From: an uncultured Sutterella sp.
GTDB lineage: Bacteria; Pseudomonadota; Gammaproteobacteria; Burkholderiales; Burkholderiaceae_F
Assembly: GCA_937906995.1 (NCBI GenBank)
Contig: CALESB010000022.1
Location: 6,498-70,497, forward strand
Direction of reading: 5' to 3'
Length of the DNA: 64,000 nucleotides
Shown: positions 35,299 to 44,201 of the stretch, one piece after another
Position numbering within the stretch: position 1 is the stretch's first letter
Layout of the letters: every line of letters begins with the position of its first letter
The notes under the pieces: model-generated
Told to the model about the DNA's origin: nothing
The model's input: the letters and a program-made list of their open reading frames with translations, nothing else
The model's database searches: none
Made by a program: the position numbers and the translations under genes

Positions 35299-36771
35299 CT
35301 ATTGAATATCTAACTCAAGCCTATATTTTAAGGCTTTCCACGCTTCAACTTCATGTTTCAAAAGAAAAAATGTTAGCGGATGTTGATTAAGCCACTCCGA
35401 ATCCTTAATTGTAATGACCCAGTGCCTGTTTGCCATCTGTTTTATAGCAATATTTTCAAATGCTTTGGGGTTGTCTTCGTGGGCAAATAAATGGACGATT
35501 CTCAAGATCAAAAGCGAATTTGTCCAAATTGGATTACTTAGCCATTGTTCAACTTTATTTAGTCTTCCTCGATGCCCGAGAACCAATTGGCTCATCCAAT
35601 TTTGCTCAGTTTTTGAAAAGCCTGGTAAGTGACTATGAGCCAAAAGATATGCACCATGATGGTGATAGCCATTCGGACTGATGGCTTTGCCAATGTTGCA
35701 CGACAAGCAGGCCCAGTACAAGCGATTAGAGTGCTCAGCTTGAGTTTTTTCTTCTAAAGCTTCGTACAGTATAATGGCCCTTTTGGCTAAATAATCTGCC
35801 CGCTTGTAGTCAGTACGAGTCCGTTTTAAGAGCAATTTAATGCTTTCTTGACGTAAATCTTGTCCATTCAGTCTTTCTAGTAAGGCGTACATGACTCCAC
35901 GGCGTAAAGCCCCTGGTGCAAAGAACAAATGTTCAATACCGAGTGTGTCAAAGACTGCTAAGAGTACGGCTAACCCACCGGCAATAACGCCTTTTCGTGA
36001 CTCTGGTAACTCAGGAATATCAAGAGCTTGAATTGTGCCTGCATCGATCAGTTTGGCTTTGAGAGCAAGAAGATGATTTCTCGTAATGTAGCTTTCATAG
36101 TTAGCATGAGTGTGATTACAAAGAGAGCATAGTGCTTCCATAGAGCCAGAGGAGCCAAAAGCTCTGTCCCAATTATTTTTTTGATATTGAAAACGAGCCT
36201 CTGAAAATTCGGCTTTTGCAGCTAAATAGGCACAATTAAAGTTATTTTCGTTGATTTTTCCATCTTTGAAATGGTCAATGGTTGTATTTACACAACCAAT
36301 ATGGAAAGATTCGCAGTAGCTAGCTTCATAATGCTTGCCAATAGCAAGTTCAGTAGAGGCCCCGCCAACATCCACAATAAGTCGCTTACCATCGTATATA
36401 GGTAAGGAATGAGAGCAGCCTTTAAAGACAAGGCGAGCCTCTTCTTGACCACTGAGAATTTCTATTGGGTGATTAAGAATGTCTTCAGCCTTTTTTAAAA
36501 AAGCGTCTGCATTTTTAGCTGTTCTTAGTGTTTGAGTTCCTACGATACGTATCTGTTGTTGTGGAATGCCAACGAGGTATGTGTGAAAGAGTTTTAAAGT
36601 TTCTAATGCTTTATGTTGTGCAGCCTCTGTTAAGTAGCCATTGTCATTAAGGCCCGCTGCTAGACGAACTCCCTCTTTGAGATAGGTCTCTGTAGAGATA
36701 TTCATTCCCTCAACGCGACCGATTTCCAAGCGAAAACTATTGGATCCTAAGTCAATGGCTGCTAATCGCAT
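35299..36771 (-). CDS. ppx: Exopolyphosphatase / Ppx-GppA family phosphatase
   Basis: 490 residues. The actin-like ASKHA fold is shown by LAAIDLGSNSFRLEIGRV (phosphate-1 motif, residues 3-20) and RLIVDVGGASTELAIG (phosphate-2). QTLRTAKNADAFLKKAEDIL, EILSGQEEARLVFKG and KGVIAGGLAVLLAVFD are family blocks, and a long C-terminal HD-like helical domain follows. The enzyme either removes phosphates from polyphosphate or converts pppGpp to ppGpp. The sequence alone does not separate Ppx from GppA. It lies between coaD and ftsE, six and 12 bases away. Confidence 0.88.
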   Translation of the reverse strand: MRLAAIDLGSNSFRLEIGRVEGMNISTETYLKEGVRLAAGLNDNGYLTEAAQHKALETLKLFHTYLVGIPQQQIRIVGTQTLRTAKNADAFLKKAEDILNHPIEILSGQEEARLVFKGCSHSLPIYDGKRLIVDVGGASTELAIGKHYEASYCESFHIGCVNTTIDHFKDGKINENNFNCAYLAAKAEFSEARFQYQKNNWDRAFGSSGSMEALCSLCNHTHANYESYITRNHLLALKAKLIDAGTIQALDIPELPESRKGVIAGGLAVLLAVFDTLGIEHLFFAPGALRRGVMYALLERLNGQDLRQESIKLLLKRTRTDYKRADYLAKRAIILYEALEEKTQAEHSNRLYWACLSCNIGKAISPNGYHHHGAYLLAHSHLPGFSKTEQNWMSQLVLGHRGRLNKVEQWLSNPIWTNSLLILRIVHLFAHEDNPKAFENIAIKQMANRHWVITIKDSEWLNQHPLTFFLLKHEVEAWKALKYRLELDIQ

Positions 36772-36777
36772 ACAGGT

Positions 36778-37257
36778 TTAACCTTTTTGTTTTTTTACTA
36801 AGGCTTCAGCAACAATTGCTGAAACAAAGGGTGAAACATCTCCTCCTAAGCGATGCACTTCCCTAACTAGTGTGCCAGAGATGGCTTGCGTGCCATTCAT
36901 TGGTGGAAAGAATACCGTCTGAACAGAAGAGTTAAGAGCATGATTGACACATGCCATCCGAGTTTCATAGTCAAAGTCACTGCCATTACGAACGCCTCGA
37001 ATAAGCACATTAGCCTGATGCATTTTCATAAATTCGCTCAGTAAGCCTTTAAAGCCTATGACTCGAACTTTGGGTTTTCCAGCTAAAGTTCTTTTAGCGA
37101 GGTCAACTCGCTCATCAAACGAGAAGAATGTTGATTTACCAGTATCGGCAGCGACAGCAACAATGACCTCATCAAATATTTGAATGGCTCTATTAAGTAA
37201 GTCCTCATGACCTAATGTCAAAGGGTCAAAAGTTCCAGCGTATACAGCAATGGTCAT
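36778..37257 (-). CDS. coaD: Phosphopantetheine adenylyltransferase
   Basis: 159 residues. CoaD makes dephospho-CoA from 4'-phosphopantetheine and ATP. AVYAGTFDPLTLGHEDLLNRA carries the T/HxGH nucleotidyl-transfer motif, and NVLIRGVRNGSDFDYE and the ISGTLVREV (ISSTxVRE-like) C-terminal motif complete the pattern. It lies two bases after rsmD, the normal rsmD-coaD pairing. Confidence 0.96.
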   Translation of the reverse strand: MTIAVYAGTFDPLTLGHEDLLNRAIQIFDEVIVAVAADTGKSTFFSFDERVDLAKRTLAGKPKVRVIGFKGLLSEFMKMHQANVLIRGVRNGSDFDYETRMACVNHALNSSVQTVFFPPMNGTQAISGTLVREVHRLGGDVSPFVSAIVAEALVKKQKG

Positions 37258-37259
37258 AA

Positions 37260-37892
37260 TTAATCTTTTCTTTTTAAAAGACGGTAAGTAACAGCACCTG
37301 CAGTTGCTTCACGCATAACGTCTAAGTTGAGCTCATTAATGACTTTTTCAGCATCCCACTCTTTTGGAGATTCTACGTACAGTAGGCCTTCTGGTTTGAG
37401 ATGATTTAGCGCCACATTAAGGGCCTTTTCATGGAAATTCATCGCAAAAGGAGGATCGACAAAAATAACATCAAATTGATCTTGTAGTTGTTCAACTTTT
37501 GCAAAAGCATCACCTTCAATTATTCGAATTTGCTCAGCATGAAGTTTCTCTTTAGTTGCTTTTAGTGCTTTAATAGCTATTCGATTTTTTTCAACTAAAA
37601 CAACCTCTTTGGCCCCACGGCTAGCAAATTCAAAGCCTACGGCTCCACTTCCGGCAAAAAAGTCTAGTCCAGTCAGTGAAGAATAATCCCCTTTAAAATG
37701 GGTTATCCAATTGAACAATGTCTCACGGATACGGTCGCCCGTTGGACGTAAGCCATCAAGGTTTGAAACAACCAATGGCGTTTTTCTCCATAGACCAGCA
37801 ATGATTCGCACACAACCCACTCGCGATTGGCGCGGTCTTGGTAAACTTATATCTCGTCGAGTGTTACGAGATTGATTTTTTATAGGACTCAT
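37260..37892 (-). CDS. rsmD: 16S rRNA (guanine-966-N2)-methyltransferase RsmD
   Basis: 210 residues. RsmD methylates G966 of 16S rRNA. VRIIAGLWRKTPLVVSNLDGLRPTGDRIRETLFNWI is the substrate-binding start. LDFFAGSGAVGFEFASRGAKEVVLVEKN is the SAM-binding loop, and FDVIFVDPPFAM has the catalytic NPPY-type motif as DPPF. Its ATG lies only six bases from the divergent ftsY ATG, and no SD-like sequence is evident there. Confidence 0.95.
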   Translation of the reverse strand: MSPIKNQSRNTRRDISLPRPRQSRVGCVRIIAGLWRKTPLVVSNLDGLRPTGDRIRETLFNWITHFKGDYSSLTGLDFFAGSGAVGFEFASRGAKEVVLVEKNRIAIKALKATKEKLHAEQIRIIEGDAFAKVEQLQDQFDVIFVDPPFAMNFHEKALNVALNHLKPEGLLYVESPKEWDAEKVINELNLDVMREATAGAVTYRLLKRKD

Positions 37893-37898
37893 ACGTTA

Positions 37899-38834
37899 AT
37901 GATAACGACAGAAAAGAAAAAAACGGGATGGTTAGACCGATTAAAAAGCGGTTTACATCGTACTCGTGTCAATATTGTAGGTCTTTTTACCGGTGGTAAG
38001 GTTGATGAAGACTTTTTAGAAGAGCTAGAGTTTGCTCTTATTTCTGCCGACATGGGCGTTGAAACGGTTGGCGAAATTCTTCGTAAGCTAAAAGATGATA
38101 TCCAATTAAAAGGCTTAAAAACTCAAGACGAAGTGCGTTTGGCACTGAAAAATGAGATTGCCTCAATGTTAAAGCCTGCAGAGGGAGCGCTTGATATCGC
38201 TAAGACCAAGCCAGTTGTTATGATGATGGTGGGGGTTAATGGCGCAGGTAAAACAACCTCTATTGGAAAGATAAGTAAATGGATTTCAGGACAAAACAAA
38301 TCTGTATTACTGGCTGCAGGTGATACTTTCCGAGCCGCAGCGCGAGAACAACTTGCAGTTTGGGGCGAGCGTAATCGAGTAGAAGTAATTTCTCAAACTG
38401 GTGGAGACCCTGCAGCTGTAGCGTTTGATGCCGTGAATGCAGGTCGTGCTAGAGGTGCTGATGTCGTGATTGTTGACACGGCTGGTCGATTAACGACTCA
38501 AACTCGTTTAATGGAGGAGCTCAAGCGTGTTACGCGATCGCAGAATAAAGCGATGGAGGGAGCTCCGCATGAAGTTATTTTGGTACTTGATGGAACTAAT
38601 GGTCAAAATGCATTAGCTCAGGTGAAGGCATTTGATGAAGCAGTTCCTTTAACTGGTTTAATTATTACGAAACTTGATGGTACTGCTAAAGGCGGCGTGT
38701 TAGTTGCAATTACTCGTATGCGTGCAGAGAAACCTTTACCTATTTACTTTATTGGTGTTGGTGAAAAGATTGAAGATTTGCAGCCCTTTAATGCTGATGA
38801 TTTTGCTAAGGCTCTAGTCGGTATTGAAGATTAA
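37899..38834 (+). CDS. ftsY: Signal recognition particle receptor FtsY
   Basis: 311 residues from the ATG at 37899; a TTG nine codons earlier would run through the rsmD start. FtsY docks SRP-ribosome complexes at the membrane for co-translational insertion. The NG domain is complete: MMVGVNGAGKTTSIGKISKW (G1), GDTFRAAAREQL, DVVIVDTAGRL (G3), LIITKLDGTAKGG (G4) and IYFIGVGEKIEDL. The acidic A domain found in E. coli is missing, leaving only a short basic N-terminus, as in other short FtsY forms. An 18-base-pair terminator follows. Confidence 0.97.
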   Translation: MITTEKKKTGWLDRLKSGLHRTRVNIVGLFTGGKVDEDFLEELEFALISADMGVETVGEILRKLKDDIQLKGLKTQDEVRLALKNEIASMLKPAEGALDIAKTKPVVMMMVGVNGAGKTTSIGKISKWISGQNKSVLLAAGDTFRAAAREQLAVWGERNRVEVISQTGGDPAAVAFDAVNAGRARGADVVIVDTAGRLTTQTRLMEELKRVTRSQNKAMEGAPHEVILVLDGTNGQNALAQVKAFDEAVPLTGLIITKLDGTAKGGVLVAITRMRAEKPLPIYFIGVGEKIEDLQPFNADDFAKALVGIED

Positions 38835-38844
38835 AGTTTGCACT

Positions 38845-38884
38845 AAAGAAAAAGTCGGAAATATTATTTCCGACTTTTTCTTTA
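38845..38884. terminator. Bidirectional terminator between ftsY and the AsmA-like gene
   Basis: A perfect 18-base-pair inverted repeat (38845-38862 with 38866-38883) has a three-base loop and A/T-rich flanks on both sides. It ends both convergent genes. Confidence 0.92.
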
Positions 38885-38900
38885 TCCCTGAGAAGATGCG

Positions 38901-41108
38901 TTAAAAACGATCATTAAAAAACTGCTTAAGTTTATCCCACTTGGAGGAGTTATCTTCGGGAACAGGGGTCACTGGGATAATTTGGTTGAGTGTTTTAATT
39001 TCCTCTTCGTTTAATGAAAGTTTTGGTTGGAACCAAGTTTCTTCCAATGACAAATGTATCTTTAAACCACGGCGATTTGAGCCAGATAGCTCTCCAGTCA
39101 ATTGATCGGTAATCAAATCAACATGGGCTTGTCCATGCAGGTTAGCTTGAGGTAAGGAAACGTTTAACGACTCTATATGGGCGCGTGCGTCAGAAATTGT
39201 AGCTAAGCCTTTGATTTGATCAATTTGAGTAATAAGAACATTATCTTTTGGGATAGGCATGCCTTTTTCAATACTACTTAACGATTGAGATAAGTTAAGT
39301 CCATAGGTTTGAGTATTGGAAATAGCAAAGCCTATTTGTCCATGTGTTTCAGATAAGGTGAAATTATTACCATAAAGATTTGCTTGGATATTCAATGCTC
39401 CAGATGCTGGTTGTACAGCTCCTGCATCATTTAAAAGTCTTTGTAAGTTGATACCAGATCCCTTAAAGGATGTTTCCCAAAGTCCAGATTGGTTAAGGCT
39501 CATCTGTCCCGTAAAGCGTCCATCATAAGCCAAGGCAGAAATGGCGGGTAATTTCATTTCTCCTTGCTGAATAAAGAGGGGAGATTTGAGTTGGATTAAG
39601 CGTAACTTTTGAGAAAAAAGCTCTCCGACCACAACCTCACCCTTGAAATCAATCGAATCCAGAAAGTGAAAGTCTGACTTAGGTGCATCAAGAGCAGTGT
39701 CGGCAGTTGGCTCTAAAGGCTTATCATTTTTACTTGAACTCGACACAACAGCATTCGGGTCCTTTTGTCCTGACACATTGTCTGCATTTTGTTCTAGGTT
39801 GCCTGCCATTGTTTTGGATGAGTTCTCTGCATTGTTATGTTCAGTAGTTTCTACGGGTACAGATTGATCATTGACTTCAGATGAAGTTGTCTCTGTAGTA
39901 TCGGATACTGTTGTATGACTATCCTCCTTTTGAACACTTAAGGCACTCAGGAGGCTAATATCTTGCAATTTCAGTCGTCCTAAAACAAGACGCCCTTGGA
40001 TTAAAGGATGCTCGAAACCTTCAATTGTTCCGGTAAAACTCATTGGAGCTTCGTGAAGGCGACCAAAAACTTCAAGTTTAGAAACTTTTTGATTGAAATC
40101 CGTTAAAACATTGCCAGATACTGTTGATGGCTCATTCATACCAGGCAATACCAAGGATCCCTGTAGATGGTCAGCCATCACAGTTTGCTTAATGAAGTCC
40201 ACGTTCATTGGAGAACGAATGTCAAATTTAACTTCTCCATTCGGTGTCTGTGTAATAATTTTTGCGTGGACATCTGGTGCTTGCCAAACGCTAGGGATGA
40301 TATTTAGTTCTGCAACAGAAATAGAACTTTTAGTAAAGTTTCGTTCTATTTGTAATTGTGCAGTACTAGCGTAAAGTGTGTTAGGCGTTAGCTTTAACAG
40401 AGGTGCATTAGCTGAAATAGTCAAAGGAAGAGCTGTTTCAGTACCATTGGCTTGAAGAAGAAAGTTTTCAAGTCCAATGCGTCCTTGTGATAAATCGAGA
40501 TCTAAAATAAAAGCGGTTTGCACATCCAACAACAAGTTATTTGGCTGAATATGTGCTTGACCAGACAAAGAAATGACCCCGTGCATTTGCGGTGAGGGCT
40601 CTGATATTTCAGCGCGAAGATTATGTAAAGATAGCGAATGATCTTGATGAGTTAGCTTCAGATCTGCATCTGATAGGCTAATTTTTGCAATTGTAATCCC
40701 CGAAAATAGATCTGTTTTATCAGTTTTGAGATGCTCAATAGTTTGAGCAAAGGTGGGTACAGAAGAGTTCTCGTAGGCTAGTCCATTAAGTTTTAACTCT
40801 TCAATATAAATTTTTCCAAAGGCGAGCCAAAGTGGATTGATAGTCAGTTCTGCTTGTCGATAATGTAAAACGCTTTCACCGTCTTCATTAAGAATTTTTG
40901 CAGCGGGTAACGAGATAAAAATTTCAGGTAAAACCCGGATTTGTGGTTGCTCATTGGTTTTAATGCTGTAGCCATAAGAGGCCAGTGTGGATTGAAGTTT
41001 CTTATCTACACTGGTGGGATTGATCAAAAAATACAGCGCTACGACACACCCCATTGCTATCAATGCGAACAAGGCAATTAACCATGTGATGATTCGTAAA
41101 ATGCGCAT
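38901..41108 (-). CDS. AsmA family outer-membrane assembly protein
   Basis: 735 residues from the ATG at 41108. A single N-terminal transmembrane helix (IITWLIALFALIAMGCVVALYFLI) leads to a long periplasmic beta-rich region, the AsmA/bridge-like layout, which is linked to lipid traffic and outer-membrane assembly. Conserved motifs are ANLHGQAHVDLITDQLTGELSG and LNIQANLYGNNFTLSETHGQIGFAISN at the C-terminal AsmA_2 region. A Ser/Thr/Asn/Glu-rich, low-complexity insert covers about residues 395-475. It is a separate gene between two terminator regions. Confidence 0.82.
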   Translation of the reverse strand: MRILRIITWLIALFALIAMGCVVALYFLINPTSVDKKLQSTLASYGYSIKTNEQPQIRVLPEIFISLPAAKILNEDGESVLHYRQAELTINPLWLAFGKIYIEELKLNGLAYENSSVPTFAQTIEHLKTDKTDLFSGITIAKISLSDADLKLTHQDHSLSLHNLRAEISEPSPQMHGVISLSGQAHIQPNNLLLDVQTAFILDLDLSQGRIGLENFLLQANGTETALPLTISANAPLLKLTPNTLYASTAQLQIERNFTKSSISVAELNIIPSVWQAPDVHAKIITQTPNGEVKFDIRSPMNVDFIKQTVMADHLQGSLVLPGMNEPSTVSGNVLTDFNQKVSKLEVFGRLHEAPMSFTGTIEGFEHPLIQGRLVLGRLKLQDISLLSALSVQKEDSHTTVSDTTETTSSEVNDQSVPVETTEHNNAENSSKTMAGNLEQNADNVSGQKDPNAVVSSSSKNDKPLEPTADTALDAPKSDFHFLDSIDFKGEVVVGELFSQKLRLIQLKSPLFIQQGEMKLPAISALAYDGRFTGQMSLNQSGLWETSFKGSGINLQRLLNDAGAVQPASGALNIQANLYGNNFTLSETHGQIGFAISNTQTYGLNLSQSLSSIEKGMPIPKDNVLITQIDQIKGLATISDARAHIESLNVSLPQANLHGQAHVDLITDQLTGELSGSNRRGLKIHLSLEETWFQPKLSLNEEEIKTLNQIIPVTPVPEDNSSKWDKLKQFFNDRF

Positions 41109-41221
41109 ATTAAATCCCAAAATTATTGAGTGGGGACTGGCCCCTTATAGCTGATGATTTATTCTATCTTAAGCACGTTTTTTGCGCCTAGGGTTGTTAC
41201 TAAACAGGAAAATAACGATGC

Positions 41222-41593
41222 TCAATTTTTCCACTTGCTACGAATGGTTTTTCTTAAATTCGGTGCTAAACGCTCTAAGGCATCAAGAGTCATGAAGATA
41301 GAGTCGCGTCCTCGATGAGAAAGCTCTCTAAAGCGAGCAAGCAGTTCACTTTCCTCTTCAATTGGATTATGACGTTCACTGGTAATTACAAACATGATGT
41401 CAAAACCACAGTCACGCAAGCGAGGCATATTGAAGATTCCAGGATCTTCCTTGCCTTCCTCATACTCTTGATAACGTTCCAAGGGGACACCAAGTAACTG
41501 AGCAATTTGCAATTCCGTGTAACCCAAACGCTCTCTTTCCGTACGCAGACGTTCTCCAAATTCGCGACGTCGTTTAGCTAACACAGTTGCCAT
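41222..41593 (-). CDS. XRE-family helix-turn-helix regulator
   Basis: 123 residues. An N-terminal HTH of the Cro/CI type is at about residues 12-55 (FGERLRTERERLGYTELQIAQLLGVPLERYQEYEEG). The C-terminal ~65 residues (FDIMFVITSERHNP...) form a small effector or dimerisation region with no recognised ligand site. Its target genes cannot be inferred, although such single regulators often repress their own promoter. It lies between the ychF terminator and the AsmA-like gene. Confidence 0.8.
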   Translation of the reverse strand: MATVLAKRRREFGERLRTERERLGYTELQIAQLLGVPLERYQEYEEGKEDPGIFNMPRLRDCGFDIMFVITSERHNPIEEESELLARFRELSHRGRDSIFMTLDALERLAPNLRKTIRSKWKN

Positions 41594-41611
41594 TAGGGGA
41601 ATTCCTTCAAT

Positions 41612-41656
41612 TAAATAAAAAACAATAAAGGGCTTACAAACTCTGCAAGCCCTTAA
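41612..41656 (-). terminator. Intrinsic terminator after ychF
   Basis: AAGGGCTT and AAGCCCTT (41628-41635 and 41647-41654) form a stem followed on the minus strand by TTATTGTTTTTT. It lies about 50 bases past the ychF stop. Confidence 0.85.
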
Positions 41657-41702
41657 ATTTTAAAGCAATAAAGAGTGAAATGAACGCACGTTAAACAACG
41701 AG

Positions 41703-42797
41703 TTACACGTTGAAAAGGAAGTTCATAACATCGCCATCAGCAACGACATAATCTTTGCCTTCTGCTCGCATCTTGCCTGCTTCTTGTGCTCCCTTCTCAC
41801 CCTTATAGGTGATAAAGTCTTCATAAGCGATTGTTTGAGCACGAATGAAACCACGTTCAAAGTCGGTATGAATTACACCAGCTGCTTGGGGAGCTGTATC
41901 GCCTTTATGGATCGTCCAAGCACGAACTTCTTTTACGCCAGCGGTAAAGTATGTTTGAAGGCCAAGAAGATCATATCCGGCTCGAATAACTCGATCTAAG
42001 CCTGCTTCATGCATCCCCATATCTTCCAAGAACATTGCTTTATCTTCATCGTCTAGCTCAGAAATTTCAGCTTCAATCTTGGCACAGAGTGCGACAACAG
42101 GTGCGTTTTCTTTTGCGGCGTAAGCCTTAACAGATTCCAATAATGGATTATTTTCAAAACCGTCATCATCAACGTTTGCTACATACATTGTAGGTTTGAC
42201 AGTAAGTAGACATAACGGCTTTAAAATCACTTTTTCTTCTGGGGTTAAGTCAACGTGACGAACCGGCTTGCCTTCATTTAAGACGGGTTGAATTTTTTCC
42301 AAAACCGTCACAAGTTTCAAAGCTTCCTTATCGCCACCTTGGCGAGCTTGCTTAGCATATTTATTGAGCGTACGTTCAACGCTAGCTAAGTCAGCTAACG
42401 CCAATTCCGTGTTGATGACTTCAATATCTTCGATAGGATTGACTTGGCCAGCAACGTGTACGATGTTGTCATCGTTAAAGCAACGGACAATATGAGCAAT
42501 AGCGTCGCACTCTCGGATGTTAGCTAAGAATTGATTACCTAAGCCTTCACCTTTTGATGCGCCTGCGACCAAACCTGCAATATCAACGAATTCCACTACG
42601 GCAGGGACAACGCGTTGTGGATTGATAATTTCAGACAGCTTAGCCAAGCGAGGATCCGGGACTTCGACGATGCCGACATTGGGTTCAATCGTGCAGAAAG
42701 GGTAATTTTCTGCAGCAATACCAGCTTTGGTTAATGCGTTAAAAATAGTAGACTTACCAACGTTAGGTAAGCCAACGATGCCACATTTTAAGCCCAT
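41703..42797 (-). CDS. ychF: Redox-regulated ATPase YchF (OLA1-like)
   Basis: 364 residues. YchF is an Obg-related protein that hydrolyses ATP instead of GTP and binds ribosomes, with a role in oxidative stress and translation start. MGLKCGIVGLPNVGKSTIFNALTKAGIAAENYPFCTIEPNVG holds the P-loop and switch region, NVDD replaces the guanine-specifying NKxD, and the C-terminal TGS domain includes TYFTAGVKEVRAWTIHKGDTAPQAAGVIHTDFERGFIRA. It lies downstream of pth and DUF523, a familiar pth-ychF neighbourhood. Confidence 0.97.
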   Translation of the reverse strand: MGLKCGIVGLPNVGKSTIFNALTKAGIAAENYPFCTIEPNVGIVEVPDPRLAKLSEIINPQRVVPAVVEFVDIAGLVAGASKGEGLGNQFLANIRECDAIAHIVRCFNDDNIVHVAGQVNPIEDIEVINTELALADLASVERTLNKYAKQARQGGDKEALKLVTVLEKIQPVLNEGKPVRHVDLTPEEKVILKPLCLLTVKPTMYVANVDDDGFENNPLLESVKAYAAKENAPVVALCAKIEAEISELDDEDKAMFLEDMGMHEAGLDRVIRAGYDLLGLQTYFTAGVKEVRAWTIHKGDTAPQAAGVIHTDFERGFIRAQTIAYEDFITYKGEKGAQEAGKMRAEGKDYVVADGDVMNFLFNV

Positions 42798-42900
42798 GAT
42801 ATTTAATCCAAAAATTTGTTCAAATCAGACAATTTTACAGTAATCAAAGCAAAGCCTCTAGTACTTAGTTTCTAATGCCTTGCTCCAATAACAGGAAGTA

Positions 42901-43395
42901 TTAATCCACAAGAAGGGCTTCTACTTCGTCGAGTTGTGTTTCATCAAAAACATGAACACCGGCTTGTTGAAGCATCAGTGCTGCAATCCCCATACCATCA
43001 ACCAAGTTCGGTCCAAAATGACCATCATGAATCTGTTTTGTTCCACAAGAGGGACTTCTTTGCTTCAAAATGGCAATGCGGATGTTATTTCGCTTAGCTA
43101 AATTCACACAAACTTGAGCTCCAAAAAGATAATCCTCAGTATAGTCACGACCTTCTTGAGAAATAATTTTGGCATTCCCATCAATAACGTCTTGTGCCGT
43201 TTTTCCTGGTTCAATTTCGCAAGGAACGCGCGGGACCATTAGACCAGACATGGTTTCTGGGCAAATGGGAATAAAGCGCTTTTCTTTAGCCCATTTAAAA
43301 ATGCGTTCATCAGAAATTTTTAGCACTTGACCATCGAAACGAACACGTTCGCCAAGCAAACAAGCGCTTGCTAATAATTTTTCTTTCTTTTTCAC
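42901..43395 (-). CDS. DUF523 family protein
   Basis: 164 residues. The family signatures are present: ASACLLGERVRFDG at the start, ICPETMSGLMVPRVPCE, and AILKQRSPSCGTKQIHDG with the conserved SPSCG. DUF523 members are small proteins with invariant cysteines and no proven function; tRNA modification and thiol chemistry have been discussed. It sits 56 bases after pth, between it and ychF, and may be co-transcribed. Confidence 0.85.
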   Translation of the reverse strand: MKKKEKLLASACLLGERVRFDGQVLKISDERIFKWAKEKRFIPICPETMSGLMVPRVPCEIEPGKTAQDVIDGNAKIISQEGRDYTEDYLFGAQVCVNLAKRNNIRIAILKQRSPSCGTKQIHDGHFGPNLVDGMGIAALMLQQAGVHVFDETQLDEVEALLVD

Positions 43396-43451
43396 TTACA
43401 AATCCTCAAAAAAGTGTCCGCATTGTATCAAGAAACGGAGACTCAATTCCC

Positions 43452-44072
43452 TTACTCTTGCTCTGTTTTTTTCTCAGAACGAGGAGAGCCAAATTTAGCC
43501 AAAGATCGTTGAACACGGGCCATGTCACCAATAGCTATATCGTTGGTGGTTTTTAATGCTGCAGAAATGCATTCTTGAATCATATCCATGTGTTCATTGG
43601 ATGGAGCATGTAAAACAAAATCAGCAACAGGTTGCGCCATCCCCAAAGAACGAGGGTGTCCCGTACCTAAGCGTAAACGCCAAAAGTTCGGTGTTGAGAG
43701 TTTGGCGGAGATATCTTTGAGGCCATTATGACCTGCATTTCCACCGCCTTTTTTGACTTTCATACAGCCTGGCATTAAGTCCAACTCATCATGTACCACT
43801 AAAATTTCTTCAGGAAGAATCTTGTAGTACAGAGCTAAGGCGACAACAGCTTGGCCGGAACGATTCATGTATGTATTAGGCTTTAATAGCCACACATCTT
43901 GCCCATTGAGGCGGATACGAGCGACATCACCTAAAAACTTTTTTTCTTCGTGGAAAAAAACACCCTCGCGGCGGGCAAGTTGATCTACAAACCAAAAACC
44001 AGCGTTGTGACGGGTATTTTCATAATCTAAGCCTGGATTCCCTAGGCCTACAATCAATCGAATATCAGACAT
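43452..44072 (-). CDS. pth: Peptidyl-tRNA hydrolase
   Basis: 206 residues. Pth frees tRNA from peptidyl-tRNA dropped by ribosomes. GLGNPGLDYENTRHNAGFWFVDQLARR carries the catalytic His in TRHNAGF, and KPNTYMNRSGQAVVALA, VVHDELDLMPG and KKGGGNAGHNGLKDI follow as expected. The C-terminal ~20 residues (GSPRSEKKTEQE) are a charged tail. It lies upstream of the DUF523 protein and ychF. Confidence 0.96.
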   Translation of the reverse strand: MSDIRLIVGLGNPGLDYENTRHNAGFWFVDQLARREGVFFHEEKKFLGDVARIRLNGQDVWLLKPNTYMNRSGQAVVALALYYKILPEEILVVHDELDLMPGCMKVKKGGGNAGHNGLKDISAKLSTPNFWRLRLGTGHPRSLGMAQPVADFVLHAPSNEHMDMIQECISAALKTTNDIAIGDMARVQRSLAKFGSPRSEKKTEQE

Positions 44073-44201
44073 ATTTCAGTAGTAATATAAAACAGTAATT
44101 AAGGTTGTATTTTGACAGATTTTTCAACAAATGTAGCTTGTTTCTGTGGTGATGATTGTTGTACCATAAGATGGCGATGATCTCGTATTAAAGGCCAAAA
44201 A

